From assembly GCF_026711005.1 (NCBI RefSeq), contig NZ_JAPPVJ010000003.1:1-64000 (forward strand): a stretch of 64,000 nucleotides of DNA. The letters are read 5' to 3'. The DNA is from Sphingobacterium sp. UT-1RO-CII-1 (lineage in GTDB: Bacteria > Bacteroidota > Bacteroidia > Sphingobacteriales > Sphingobacteriaceae). Shown in pieces: positions 25,862 through 36,896 of the stretch. The notes under the pieces are model-generated. The model worked only from the letters and a program-made list of their open reading frames with translations, had not been told where the DNA came from and did not search any database. Each line of letters opens with the position of its first letter. The stretch's first letter is position 1. The translations under genes and the position numbers were made by a program.

Positions 25862-26331
25862 TAATAAACATCTGTAAACATACTCAATACAGATATGGTG
25901 TCATATACTTAACAATAAACTACTCCTATCCGCAATTACACCTCCCCTTAAAATCTCACACCAGCAGCCCTCCACTTTTAACATAACTTAATCAAATAAC
26001 AACTATTATAACATTACAAACAATAGGATTCTCAAAATATACATTACTATTCAGCATACTTTTCGACACTTTTAGACAGCAACAAATAACATACAGAAAT
26101 AACCAATATAAGAACCAGTTTTATAAAATTTATCAAGACTTTCAATAATAATTATTTGTATACCTGATCTTAATAAATTACAAAAAAGTCAGGCTACTGA
26201 AAAAATTAAAATAAGATCTTTTAAATAAAAAAAACAGCTTGATTCAAAGTAATAAAACATAATAATTATTGTAAAAAATCAGGCAAAAAAAAGCCAGTCA
26301 ACAAAGAACAACTCCCGTATTAGTTAACAAA
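25862..26331. other. AT-rich intergenic region before the FMO promoter
   Basis: About 470 nt without a plausible gene; A/T-rich, no repeat or structured RNA that I recognise. Confidence 0.4.
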
Positions 26332-26363
26332 TTTGCTTTTAACAGCAGAAATTAGTATCTTTG
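26332..26363 (+). promoter_or_regulatory. Promoter of the FMO (tmm-like) gene
   Basis: -33 box TTTG at 26332-26335, 20-nt spacer, -7 box TATCTTTG at 26356-26363. This is an ideal Bacteroidota promoter. Transcription should start near 26370, which leaves a leader of about 225 nt. Confidence 0.75.
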
Positions 26364-26370
26364 CCTTGTT

Positions 26371-27982
<1,612 letters not shown>

Positions 27983-27987
27983 AACAT

Positions 27988-28626
27988 TCAAATGACACTA
28001 CAAAAACTCTTTAGGACAACACTAAAGAGTTTTTTTTTTTGCCACAGATTAAGATAGGGATAAAAAACACTATGCATGAAGTTACGATAGGACGCAGCTG
28101 CTGCCTGACCTGTCAAACGATCTGTAAGCTCATTATTAGACAACCAAAAATCAGATACAATAAAAATCTGCCTAGCTAAGCCCCTCCATACAAAATCAGG
28201 CAGATCATCCCGAAAAATACCCTTATCTATAAATGCCATAAAAATCTCCAAAAGCTGTATTTTTTGTCTTTCAACAAGCTCAGTATAAAGAGTTAAAATA
28301 GCAGGTACCCAATTACTTAATTCCACAAAATGAAGAAACACAAATTTATACTTAGTTATCAATCCAAAAGAAGAGTTAAATACTTCATTCATACTTGACA
28401 AGTCATGTAATGTCATCTGCCTCATGTACGAAAGCAATTCATCATACTCTTTAGCCATCTTTTCAAACAAAGCTATAATGATATCTTCTGTATGCTTGAA
28501 ATGATAATGCAGATTTCCTACACTTATTCCCAAACGGTTTGCGATTGTGCGTGTGGTCACCACACGTAGCCCCTCCTCATTATAACAATCCAAAGCAGCC
28601 TGTAAAATTTTGTCTTTTGTTTGCAT
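27988..28626 (-). CDS. TetR-family transcriptional regulator
   Basis: A 212-residue protein from ATG 28626 (an ATG 6 nt upstream is equally possible). The N-terminal HTH is KDKILQAALDCYNEEGLRVV followed by TTRTIANRLGISVGNLHYHF, a textbook TetR DNA-binding domain; the C-terminal ligand domain is divergent. It is convergent with the FMO gene and divergent from a small membrane gene pair. A near-perfect palindrome lies just upstream, so it probably represses itself and those genes. Its last codons (near 28010-28040) are the terminator of the FMO gene read backwards. Confidence 0.85.
   Translation of the reverse strand: MQTKDKILQAALDCYNEEGLRVVTTRTIANRLGISVGNLHYHFKHTEDIIIALFEKMAKEYDELLSYMRQMTLHDLSSMNEVFNSSFGLITKYKFVFLHFVELSNWVPAILTLYTELVERQKIQLLEIFMAFIDKGIFRDDLPDFVWRGLARQIFIVSDFWLSNNELTDRLTGQAAAASYRNFMHSVFYPYLNLWQKKKLFSVVLKSFCSVI
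28006..28040 (+). terminator. Terminator of the FMO gene inside the 3' end of the TetR gene
   Basis: ACTCTTTAG (28006-28014) pairs with CTAAAGAGT (28022-28030), then ten T residues. It is a strong plus-strand terminator that is also translated on the minus strand as the C-terminus of the TetR protein. Confidence 0.85.
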
Positions 28627-28634
28627 AATCAAAA

Positions 28635-28652
28635 TTAGAACAATTGCTCTAA
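28635..28652. promoter_or_regulatory. Probable TetR operator
   Basis: TTAGAACAATTGCTCTAA is an 18-bp palindrome with a single mismatched pair, 9 nt from the TetR start codon and in the divergent promoter space to 28705. A related half site AATTGTTTAATTTTG follows at about 28664-28678. Confidence 0.6.
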
Positions 28653-28704
28653 TTAAAGAATAAATTGTTTAATTTTGTTTTTAATAGAAAAAGATAAATA
28701 AGAT

Positions 28705-28890
28705 ATGTCTACAAAAAAACAGAGTTGGTTGATAAGAAATTTCAAAGAAATAAAAGATACAATAGCCCCTATCTATCCAAATGACTCTAAATTCACAAAA
28801 TTTCGTAAAGAAGCAGGTTTTGCCATGTTTCTAGTTTTATTATCATGCGCTACAATAGGAATTTTAATCGCCGTTTCTTTTGCTCATTAG
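28705..28890 (+). CDS. Small membrane protein (61 aa), unknown
   Basis: A 61-residue protein with a basic N-terminal half (TKKQSWLIRNFKEIKDTIAP) and one C-terminal membrane helix (AGFAMFLVLLSCATIGILIAVSF). It is the first gene divergent from the TetR regulator and overlaps the next gene by 46 nt in another frame. I do not recognise it; regulation by TetR is suggested by the palindrome. Confidence 0.5.
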   Translation: MSTKKQSWLIRNFKEIKDTIAPIYPNDSKFTKFRKEAGFAMFLVLLSCATIGILIAVSFAH

Positions 28891-29270
28891 CAAAAGACTT
28901 CTTCGATCCTTTTACTATATTCTATATATACAGTTGGTTTCTTATTCGTAGTTTTCGTCAAGCAGAGATACCGATACCAATTTTAAACAACTGGCTTACA
29001 GACTTTGTTTTTGTACCACTACTTGCACACTTTTCCCTTACTCTTTCTTATTACCTAGGATTGAATCCTAAAAAAATATCCTACCCCCTCTACCAATTGG
29101 TTATTATATCTATTTATACCTCAATTGTTTTTGAATGGCTTGCCCCTATGTATTCAAATTATAATACTGCCGATTGGATAGATGTTATTATGTACTTTGC
29201 TGGTGGGCTTTTTTATTTTCACATACATCAACCATATAGCCTGAGAAGACTTGGTCACTATCTACAATAA
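28845..29270 (+). CDS. Membrane protein, 'magnesium citrate secondary transporter'-like small protein
   Basis: A 141-residue polytopic protein with four or so hydrophobic segments: FTIFYIYSWFLI, FVFVPLLAHFSLTLSYYLG, LYQLVIISIYTSIVFEWL, and VIMYFAGGLFYFHI. The phrases FVFVPL, EWLAPMYSNYNTADWIDVIMYFAGG are shared with small Bacteroidota membrane proteins that databases label magnesium citrate transporters without experimental proof. The ATG at 28845 overlaps the preceding gene by 46 nt. Function is therefore unknown. Confidence 0.6.
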   Translation: MRYNRNFNRRFFCSLAKDFFDPFTIFYIYSWFLIRSFRQAEIPIPILNNWLTDFVFVPLLAHFSLTLSYYLGLNPKKISYPLYQLVIISIYTSIVFEWLAPMYSNYNTADWIDVIMYFAGGLFYFHIHQPYSLRRLGHYLQ

Positions 29271-29338
29271 TACAAATACATAAAGTCATCACCCTTTTAT
29301 CTATCTTTAACCCATCATTTATTTCAATAAATCTACGA

Positions 29339-31000
29339 ATGAAAAAAAATATATTTTCTTTATTATTCTTCGCTTTTATAATAATTGCTCCTTTTAATGC
29401 AAGCGCACAATTGATGATTGCTAAAGAATTATTCTCGAAAGCTGATTCTTTAAGAGGCACGCTTAATCCTTACCGTACATGCTATGATATTAAATATTAT
29501 CATTTAGATGTTGAAGTAGATATTGATAATCGCTTTATTAAAGGAAGTAACCTTTTCAAATTTAAAGCTGTCGAAGATTTTAACACCTTACAATTTGATC
29601 TATTTGAAAATCTTGCTATTGAACGAGTTGTTTATCAAAATCAAGACCTAGAATTTAAACGCGAATACAATGCTGTATTTGTAGAATTTCCAGACATCAT
29701 AGAGAAAAGTAAAATAGATTCATTTATTGTATATTATTCAGGAAACCCTATTTCTGCTACCAGAGCTCCTTGGGACGGTGGATTTGATTGGAAAACCGAT
29801 AGCAAGGGAAAACCATGGGTAGCAACAGCCTGCCAAGGATTAGGAGCAAGTGTATGGTGGCCTAACAAAGATCACCAATCGGATGAGGTAGATAGTATGC
29901 TCATATCAATCACTGTCCCCCAAGACTTAATGAATGTTTCTAATGGACGCCTTATAAAAACAGAAAAGCTAGCAAATAATAAAGTGAAATATCATTGGAA
30001 AGTAGTCAATCCAATTAACAACTATAATGTAGCAATAAATATTGGCGATTATGCTCATCAACAAGAGGTTTATCATGGAGAAAATGGACCTTTAACAATT
30101 GATTATTATGTATTAAAAGAAAACATAAACAAAGTAGAACATCTTCGCAAAAATGCGAAAGAGACACTCGCCGCTTTCGAACATTGGTTTGGTCCTTACC
30201 CTTTTTACGAAGATGGTTACAAATTAATTGAAACAGCACATCTCGGAATGGAACACCAAAGCGCAGTCGCATATGGAAATAAATTTCAAAACGGGTATCT
30301 TGGACGAGATGGTTCAAATACTGGCTGGGGACTTAAATGGGATTTTATAATTGTTCATGAGTCCGGGCATGAGTGGTTTGGAAATAACATAACTTCTAAA
30401 GATTTAGCAGACATGTGGATACATGAAAGTTTCACCAATTACTCCGAATCATTATTTATTGACTATCACTATGGAAAATCAGCAGGCCAAGAGTATATAT
30501 ATGGAAATCGAAAAGGTATTCTTAATAACAGCCCCTTACAGGGACCATTTGGCGTAAACAAAGAAGGATCCTCTGACATGTATCTAAAAGGTGGGGTTTT
30601 CTTAAATATGTTACGAACTATCATCAATGATGATGAAAAATGGCGTTATATTCTAAGAAAAATGAACGCAACCTTCTACCATAAAACTGTTGATTATAAT
30701 GATATTATTCAATTCATAAATCAAGAAAGTGATACTGACCTTAGTTCCGTTTTCGAACAATATGTAAAACATAAAAGTCTTCCAATGCTTGAGGTCAAAA
30801 AAACAAAAAATGGAGCTATTCAAGCTCGCTGGATTGCCGAAGCTGAAAACTTCATCATGCCTATACATTTAGGTGTAAAAGGTCAACCTCTAAAGCGCTA
30901 TACAATCAACAATAAAATGCAAACACTCCCCCTAAAAATAGAAGATTTTGAAGAAATAGACATAGATTTATTTAATTATTACATAGGAGTTCTGAAGTAA
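29339..31000 (+). CDS. Secreted M1-family zinc aminopeptidase
   Basis: A 553-residue M1 metallopeptidase with a signal peptide (MKKNIFSLLFFAFIIIAPFN, cleavage after ASA). The exopeptidase GAMEN-like motif appears as LGMEHQSAVAYGN. The zinc site is HESGHEWFGN (His340, Glu341, His344) with the third ligand Glu in WIHESFTNYSE, 18 residues later. It lacks the large C-terminal domain of longer M1 enzymes, as is usual for Bacteroidota. It trims peptides in the periplasm, in line with the DPP enzymes downstream in the window. Confidence 0.92.
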   Translation: MKKNIFSLLFFAFIIIAPFNASAQLMIAKELFSKADSLRGTLNPYRTCYDIKYYHLDVEVDIDNRFIKGSNLFKFKAVEDFNTLQFDLFENLAIERVVYQNQDLEFKREYNAVFVEFPDIIEKSKIDSFIVYYSGNPISATRAPWDGGFDWKTDSKGKPWVATACQGLGASVWWPNKDHQSDEVDSMLISITVPQDLMNVSNGRLIKTEKLANNKVKYHWKVVNPINNYNVAINIGDYAHQQEVYHGENGPLTIDYYVLKENINKVEHLRKNAKETLAAFEHWFGPYPFYEDGYKLIETAHLGMEHQSAVAYGNKFQNGYLGRDGSNTGWGLKWDFIIVHESGHEWFGNNITSKDLADMWIHESFTNYSESLFIDYHYGKSAGQEYIYGNRKGILNNSPLQGPFGVNKEGSSDMYLKGGVFLNMLRTIINDDEKWRYILRKMNATFYHKTVDYNDIIQFINQESDTDLSSVFEQYVKHKSLPMLEVKKTKNGAIQARWIAEAENFIMPIHLGVKGQPLKRYTINNKMQTLPLKIEDFEEIDIDLFNYYIGVLK

Positions 31001-31111
31001 TAAATAACCTACAGAGACACGTGAACGTGAACACAGTAAGCTTGCACCAAACAAAGAAAAATAACCTGTTTTTTTCATCACTAACTGATGGATAAAACCA
31101 TTTATTTTACT

Positions 31112-31119
31112 TAGGTTTG
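31112..31119 (+). promoter_or_regulatory. Putative mreB operon promoter (-7)
   Basis: TAGGTTTG fits TAnnTTTG, 35 nt before the mreB start. No clear TTG -33 box is seen at the right distance. Confidence 0.4.
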
Positions 31120-31153
31120 TATTTCATTTAAAAACAAGACAACACATCACCAA

Positions 31154-32176
31154 ATGGGGTTATTCAACTGGTTTACGCAAGAAATTGCTATTGATTTGGG
31201 TACTGCTAACACCCTAATTATTCATAATGATAAAGTAGTAGTTGACGAACCTTCTATTGTTGCTTTTGACCGCACGACAAATAAAGTAATTGCTATCGGA
31301 CGTCAGGCAATGCAGATGGAAGGTAAGACACATGACAATATAAGAACGGTAAGACCACTGCGCGATGGTGTAATAGCTGATTTTACTGCAGCCGAACATC
31401 TAATTCGTGGAATGGTTAGACTAGTAAACAAAGGAAAATCTTGGTTTTTCCCATCTTTACGCATGGTTGTTTGTATACCATCTGGCATTACAGAGGTAGA
31501 AAAACGTGCCGTTAGAGATTCTGCAGAAATTGCTGGGGCTAAAGAAGTCTATCTTATACATGAACCTATGGCTGCTGCTGTAGGAATAGGTATAGATGTA
31601 GAAGAACCAGTTGGTAACATGATTATAGATATCGGTGGTGGAACAACTGAAATTGCTGTAATAGCATTATCAGGTATAGTCTGTGATCAATCCATTCGTG
31701 TTGCTGGAGATAATTTTGACTCCGATATTATTCAATATATCCGCCGCCAACATAATATTATGATCGGCGAACGAACAGCTGAAAAAATTAAAATAGAGGT
31801 AGGGGCTGCACTCCCTGAATTGCATGATGCTCCCGAAGACTTTGCTGTACAGGGACGAGATTTAATGACAGGCATTCCTAAACAAATTACAGTATCCTAC
31901 ACAGAAATTGCACACTGTTTAGATAAATCAATTTCTAAAATCGAGGAGGCTATACTGAAAGCTTTAGAAATTACGCCTCCTGAGCTATCTGCTGATATCT
32001 ACCAAACAGGAATTTACCTCACAGGGGGAGGCGCACTACTACGTGGCCTAGATAAACGTATTCAAGCAAAAACAAAACTACCCGTACACATCGCAGAAGA
32101 CCCGCTTCGTGCCGTGGTAAGAGGTACTGGAATTGCTTTAAAAAATACAGGTAGATTTAAATTTTTAATGCAATAA
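31154..32176 (+). CDS. mreB: Rod shape-determining protein MreB
   Basis: A 340-residue bacterial actin that organises cell-wall elongation under the inner membrane. Phosphate 1 motif is IAIDLGTANTLI, the phosphate 2/connect region is NMIIDIGGGTTEIAVIALSG, and the adenosine motif LTGGGALLRGLDK. The beginning MGLFNWFTQEIAIDLG agrees with the amphipathic membrane-binding end of MreB proteins. It is the first gene of mreB-mreC-mreD-mrdA-rodA. It is separated from mreC by 88 nt that fold into a strong hairpin. Confidence 0.97.
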   Translation: MGLFNWFTQEIAIDLGTANTLIIHNDKVVVDEPSIVAFDRTTNKVIAIGRQAMQMEGKTHDNIRTVRPLRDGVIADFTAAEHLIRGMVRLVNKGKSWFFPSLRMVVCIPSGITEVEKRAVRDSAEIAGAKEVYLIHEPMAAAVGIGIDVEEPVGNMIIDIGGGTTEIAVIALSGIVCDQSIRVAGDNFDSDIIQYIRRQHNIMIGERTAEKIKIEVGAALPELHDAPEDFAVQGRDLMTGIPKQITVSYTEIAHCLDKSISKIEEAILKALEITPPELSADIYQTGIYLTGGGALLRGLDKRIQAKTKLPVHIAEDPLRAVVRGTGIALKNTGRFKFLMQ

Positions 32177-32193
32177 ACTTAATAAAGAAATGT

Positions 32194-32235
32194 TGCGCGA
32201 TATAAATCCGATTTTTTTCAACATTATATCGCGCA
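32194..32235 (+). other. Stable hairpin between mreB and mreC
   Basis: TGCGCGATATAA (32194-32205) pairs with TTATATCGCGCA (32224-32235), a perfect 12-bp stem with an 18-nt loop containing seven T. No U-run follows the stem, so it does not look like a terminator. A 3'-protecting structure for the mreB message or a processing site is plausible. Confidence 0.7.
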
Positions 32236-32264
32236 TCCACTTATAAAGATTACGGACAAAAAAC

Positions 32265-33101
32265 ATGAAAAACCTTTGGCTCTTTCTTATAAGATATAAT
32301 GCGATCTTTTGGTTTATCTTGTTTTTTAGCATTTCTATCTTTTTAGTCATCCGTAATAACAACTATCAAAAGTCCTCATTCGTCAACTCATCGAACATTA
32401 TTGTAGGCTCTTTCTACGAAAAAACCAACTCTTGGAAAAGCTACCTAATGCTAAATGAAACTAATGAAGCACTAGCACAAGAAAATGTGTTGCTACGCCA
32501 AAGAATTCAAGCTTTGGTTGAAAAGAACAACTTACTAGATAGTATCAATATCAAAGATAGTATAGACTATACACGGTATAGCTTTATTATAGCGAAGGTC
32601 GCAAACAATAGTATCCACAGAAAAAACAATTACCTAACTTTAGATAAGGGAGCGCTGGATGGTGTAGAAAGTGGTATGGGCGTAATTACATCCAACGGTA
32701 TTGTAGGCATTGTGCTTAATACTTCAGATCATTTTAGCTCTGTACAGTCTCTTTTGCATCCTGACAGCAAAATATCCGTAACGCTCGACAGCTCATTAGT
32801 CTTTGGTTCTTTGGTTTGGGGCAATAATATAGACTCCCGCTTTGCTATGGTCCGAGACATCCCCAATCATGTACATGTACAAAAAGGCGAAAAAGTTTTT
32901 ACCTCTGGCTATTCTCTTTTTCCTTCTGGCATCTATGTTGGAGAAGTTATAGAAACAGGAATTACATCAGGTGAAAGTTTTCTAGACTTAAAGATCAAAT
33001 TATCTACAGACTTCAATAACTTGCACCACGTTTATATTGTAAAAGACCTATTTGTGGAAGAAAAAGAAGATCTTGAGCAACTAAATTTCGGCAATGGGTA
33101 G
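32265..33101 (+). CDS. mreC: Rod shape-determining protein MreC
   Basis: A 278-residue periplasmic scaffold anchored by one N-terminal helix (FWFILFFSISIFLVI). It is followed by a coiled coil (ETNEALAQENVLLRQRIQAL) and the double beta-barrel with signature NNYLTLDKGALDGVESGMGVI and GIVGIVLNTSDHFS. It links MreB and MreD to PBP2 and activates it. It overlaps mreD by 8 nt. Confidence 0.95.
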   Translation: MKNLWLFLIRYNAIFWFILFFSISIFLVIRNNNYQKSSFVNSSNIIVGSFYEKTNSWKSYLMLNETNEALAQENVLLRQRIQALVEKNNLLDSINIKDSIDYTRYSFIIAKVANNSIHRKNNYLTLDKGALDGVESGMGVITSNGIVGIVLNTSDHFSSVQSLLHPDSKISVTLDSSLVFGSLVWGNNIDSRFAMVRDIPNHVHVQKGEKVFTSGYSLFPSGIYVGEVIETGITSGESFLDLKIKLSTDFNNLHHVYIVKDLFVEEKEDLEQLNFGNG

Positions 33102-33621
33102 AGTATTCATTAATAATGTTATTCGTTTCATAATAGTATTACTAATACAAATAATACTATTTAAAAACATAGGCTACTACAATATTGCAGCTGCATTTCC
33201 TTACATTTTTTTCATCCTCTTTTTACCAATTGGGCTCCCTAATTTCCTGCTATTCCTGATCGCATTCTTAACAGGATTGTCAATAGATGCTTTTTACGAT
33301 AGTATAGGAGTACACGCTTGTGCATGTATTGCTCTTGCACTTTTTAGAATACTATACCACAAAATAACATTAGAAATGGATATAAAAGACTCCTATAATA
33401 CCCCTTCATTATCAGAAATGGGGTTTAAGTGGTTTCTTCCCTATGTTCTTTTAGGTACACTGACCCATCATTTCACCCTTTTTTTAGTAGAGTCTTTTTC
33501 TTTTACAAACATTTTACACGTCTTATTCAGTATCGTAATAAGTAGTATCTTTACATCATTAGTAATTTTATTAATGGCTTTACTCGTTTATCGGAAAAAG
33601 TCACGCATTGGGAACATTTAA
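33094..33621 (+). CDS. mreD: Rod shape-determining protein MreD
   Basis: A 175-residue inner-membrane protein with five or six helices. The segment LPNFLLFLIAFLTGLSIDAFYDSIGVHA is typical of MreD. It regulates MreC activation of PBP2. It starts inside the end of mreC, so translation is probably coupled, and is followed after 18 nt by mrdA. Confidence 0.9.
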   Translation: MGRVFINNVIRFIIVLLIQIILFKNIGYYNIAAAFPYIFFILFLPIGLPNFLLFLIAFLTGLSIDAFYDSIGVHACACIALALFRILYHKITLEMDIKDSYNTPSLSEMGFKWFLPYVLLGTLTHHFTLFLVESFSFTNILHVLFSIVISSIFTSLVILLMALLVYRKKSRIGNI

Positions 33622-33639
33622 AACAGGAACTTAACGTTC

Positions 33640-35601
33640 ATGAATAGTTTTTTCGCACGTAAATATGTAATACAGGGGATTTTCATCGCTGTGACCTTAA
33701 TAATCATAGCGAGACTTTTTTATATTCAAATTATAGACGATTCTTACCTACTTTCAGCGAATAACAATGTTCTTCGCAAAGTTGTTGTCTACCCTGCCCG
33801 TGGTGTAGTATTTGACAGAAATGGAGAAGTATTAGTTCAAAATGAACCCGTATACGACTTACTTGTTACCCCTATAGAAGCAAAAGATATAGATACGGTA
33901 TTATTATGCAATCTTATTGATATTGATGTAAAGGGATATGAGTCAAGGATGAAGAAAGCCCGTTCACACTCCCCTTATCGCGCTTCTATTTTCGAAAAAC
34001 AACTATCTGCAACAACTTACGCAAAGCTACAAGAACATCTATATAAGCTGAGAGGCTTTTATGTACAAAATCGAACCGTCAGAAGTTATCCAGACAGTAT
34101 TGCTCCTCAACTTCTAGGCTATATTCAGGAGGTAAATGATAAAAACATTGAGGATTCTAAAGGTTTTTATAGACCAGGTGATTATATCGGGGCAAGTGGT
34201 ATAGAACGCTCTTATGAACATTTGCTCAGAGGTCAACGTGGAGTTAAAAATCAAATGGTTGATGCTCTTAACAGACCCCAAGGCATATTTATGGAAGGAA
34301 AGTACGACACCCTGGCCATCTCGGGAGAGGGTCTTATAGCTACATTAGATTTAAAGCTCCAACGGCTTGGAGAAGAATTAATGAAAGGTAAAATGGGTTC
34401 GATTGTAGCGATAGAACCATCAACTGGTGAAATATTAAGCTTCGTAAGTGCTCCTTCCTATGATCCCAACATGATGGTAGGTCGCCAGCGAGGTAATAAT
34501 TACATGAAATTACTAGATGATCAGACCAAACCCATGTTTATACGTCCTATTCAGGCATCTTACCCCCCAGGATCAATATTTAAAGTCGTAGCTGCACTTA
34601 CTGCGCAACAAGCCGGAGTCATTGATGAGCATACAGTCTTCAATTGCCCAGGCGGTTATAGTTATGGTGGGGGACGTGGGTTTATGCGCTGTGCAGGAGG
34701 TGTCCATGGCTCAATGAGTCTCATTAGGTCTATTCAAACGTCCTGCAATACTTATTATGGTCATGCTTACGCTAGAATGATCGATTCACGTGGAATGCCT
34801 AGACCACAAGCTTATGATTTATGGCGTGATGCAATGTTAAAATTTGGTTTAGGCATAAAGTTAGGAATTGATCTTCCAGGAGAGCAACCTGGATTAATAG
34901 CAACATCCGAATATCATACAAAAAGATACGGAAATGACAAATGGACATCTAGCTTCAACATATCGCAATCTATCGGTCAGGGCGCTTTAGGGATCACTCC
35001 TTTACAAATGGCCAATATAGTTGCAATTGTTGCTAATAGAGGCTTTTATTACAGACCACATCTAGTAAAAGGCATAGGAGAAGATCGCAAAGTCAAACCT
35101 GAGTTTACTGAAAAAATAAGTGCTGGAGTTGATGCGAAATATTATGAGCCAGTAATTGAAGGAATGAGCCGTGCAGTATCACAAGGAACCGCACGTAGCG
35201 TAAGGATTCCAGATGTAGAAATGTGCGCAAAAACTGGAACAGTACAAAACCCACATGGTGAAAACCATGCAGTATTTTTCGCCTTTGCACCAAGAGAAAA
35301 CCCTAAAATAGCAATAGCAGTTTTTGTTGAAAATGCTGGCTATGGAGGTACATGGGCTGGGCCAATTGCTAGCATGATGATTGAAAAATATCTTAAAGAT
35401 ACTATTACACTTCCTAAATATATACAAGATCGTATTTATAATGCGAATTTCTTACCAAAACCCAAACCTACAGAAGTAAAACAGGAAGACACTAAAAACA
35501 AGCAACAAGATAAAAAAGTAAACACACAAGCTCATGTGGCTACAAATGAAAAAAAAGAGTATTATGTACACCACAGTCAAATAAGAAAATATTATGAATA
35601 A
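33640..35601 (+). CDS. mrdA: Penicillin-binding protein 2 (elongasome transpeptidase)
   Basis: A 653-residue class B PBP. One N-terminal membrane helix is followed by the PBP dimerisation domain (KVVVYPARGVVFDRNGEVLV) and the transpeptidase domain. Catalytic motifs: S312-IFK in YPPGSIFKVV, S368-C-N in TSCNTYYGH, K531-TG in CAKTGTVQ. It cross-links peptidoglycan during elongation with RodA. The C-terminus has an extra Lys/Gln-rich tail (KQEDTKNKQQDKK). It overlaps rodA by 8 nt. Confidence 0.95.
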   Translation: MNSFFARKYVIQGIFIAVTLIIIARLFYIQIIDDSYLLSANNNVLRKVVVYPARGVVFDRNGEVLVQNEPVYDLLVTPIEAKDIDTVLLCNLIDIDVKGYESRMKKARSHSPYRASIFEKQLSATTYAKLQEHLYKLRGFYVQNRTVRSYPDSIAPQLLGYIQEVNDKNIEDSKGFYRPGDYIGASGIERSYEHLLRGQRGVKNQMVDALNRPQGIFMEGKYDTLAISGEGLIATLDLKLQRLGEELMKGKMGSIVAIEPSTGEILSFVSAPSYDPNMMVGRQRGNNYMKLLDDQTKPMFIRPIQASYPPGSIFKVVAALTAQQAGVIDEHTVFNCPGGYSYGGGRGFMRCAGGVHGSMSLIRSIQTSCNTYYGHAYARMIDSRGMPRPQAYDLWRDAMLKFGLGIKLGIDLPGEQPGLIATSEYHTKRYGNDKWTSSFNISQSIGQGALGITPLQMANIVAIVANRGFYYRPHLVKGIGEDRKVKPEFTEKISAGVDAKYYEPVIEGMSRAVSQGTARSVRIPDVEMCAKTGTVQNPHGENHAVFFAFAPRENPKIAIAVFVENAGYGGTWAGPIASMMIEKYLKDTITLPKYIQDRIYNANFLPKPKPTEVKQEDTKNKQQDKKVNTQAHVATNEKKEYYVHHSQIRKYYE

Positions 35602-36865
35602 GCTTGGTGAAAACTCATTCTTCGGTCGTATAGACTGGTTAATGGTCTTTGTATGGCTTGCCTTATGCATTATCGGTTGGTTTAATATTCATGCAGCAGT
35701 ATACGACGCTGCACAACCTGGATTATTTAATCTGGCGACAAATTATGGCAAACAATCTCTGTATATATTCACGGCTCTAATTATTGGTTTTTCTATTTTA
35801 ATTATTGATGAAAAATTTTTTATTTCTTCAGCTCCTATTATATATTTTATTGTTATCCTACTTCTAATAGCTGTACTAATTGTCGGAAGAAATGTTGGAG
35901 GAAATCAAGCCTGGATACCTATCGGTAGCTTTCGTTTACAACCCTCTGAATTTGGAAAACTAGCGACTTGCCTTTTATTAGCTTTTTATCTAAGTAGTCA
36001 AACCAATAAGAATCCCGATTTAAAAACGTTAGCTATAGCATCTTTAATAATTCTTTTTCCTGTCGCCTTAGTGATGCTACAACCAGACACAGGTTCAGCA
36101 TTAGCATTTTTCGCTCTTATTTTTGTACTTTATAGAGAAGGTTATGTTGGCACAAATCTACTCTTACTTGGAGGTTTAGCAATCATTCTCTTTGTCTTAT
36201 CTTTACTTTTTAATCAATGGGCTATTATAGGGACAATAGCTATAATAAGTATACTCTTCGGCTATTTACTGCGAAAAAAAAGAAAATATTTGATCAATAT
36301 TGGAATCGTATTTATAGCCTCGTCAATTTATGTCCTTTGTGTAGATTTTGCATACGAACATATCTTACAATCGCACCAGAGAAACCGTATTGATATTATC
36401 CTGGGTAAGATGGATGACCCAAGAGGACAAGGCTATAATTTAAATCAATCAAAAATCGCTATCGGATCAGGTCAGCTCTTTGGTAAAGGCTACTTGCAAG
36501 GAACGCAAACAAAATACAACTTCGTACCTGAACAAAGTACAGACTTTATTTTCTGCACTATAGGTGAAGAGTGGGGCTTTATCGGTAGTGTAATCCTTGT
36601 TGGGCTCTATTTATTATTATTATTACGACTTCTACACATCGCCGAACGTCAACGAACAGCCTTTGCAAGAATATATGCCTATGGTGTAGCATCCATACTA
36701 TTTTTTCATTTTTTTATAAATATCGGCATGACCATAGGTATTGTCCCGGTCATTGGTATTCCACTTCCCTTTATCAGCTACGGAGGTTCATCTTTATGGA
36801 GTTTCACTATATTACTTTTCATATTATTACGATTCGATTCTCGACGAAAAGGTCTTAATGGCTAA
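35594..36865 (+). CDS. rodA: Rod shape-determining protein RodA (SEDS glycosyltransferase)
   Basis: A 423-residue SEDS membrane protein with about ten helices. Signatures: GRNVGGNQAWIPIGSFRLQPSEFGKL, QPDTGSALAFF and GIPLPFISYGGSS. These residues include the Asp of the SEDS active site region. It polymerises glycan strands using lipid II and works with PBP2. It is the last gene of the mre operon and is convergent with a nucleoside phosphorylase gene. Confidence 0.95.
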   Translation: MNKLGENSFFGRIDWLMVFVWLALCIIGWFNIHAAVYDAAQPGLFNLATNYGKQSLYIFTALIIGFSILIIDEKFFISSAPIIYFIVILLLIAVLIVGRNVGGNQAWIPIGSFRLQPSEFGKLATCLLLAFYLSSQTNKNPDLKTLAIASLIILFPVALVMLQPDTGSALAFFALIFVLYREGYVGTNLLLLGGLAIILFVLSLLFNQWAIIGTIAIISILFGYLLRKKRKYLINIGIVFIASSIYVLCVDFAYEHILQSHQRNRIDIILGKMDDPRGQGYNLNQSKIAIGSGQLFGKGYLQGTQTKYNFVPEQSTDFIFCTIGEEWGFIGSVILVGLYLLLLLRLLHIAERQRTAFARIYAYGVASILFFHFFINIGMTIGIVPVIGIPLPFISYGGSSLWSFTILLFILLRFDSRRKGLNG

Positions 36866-36896
36866 ATTCAAGCAAACAATAACGTGCACACCTCTT

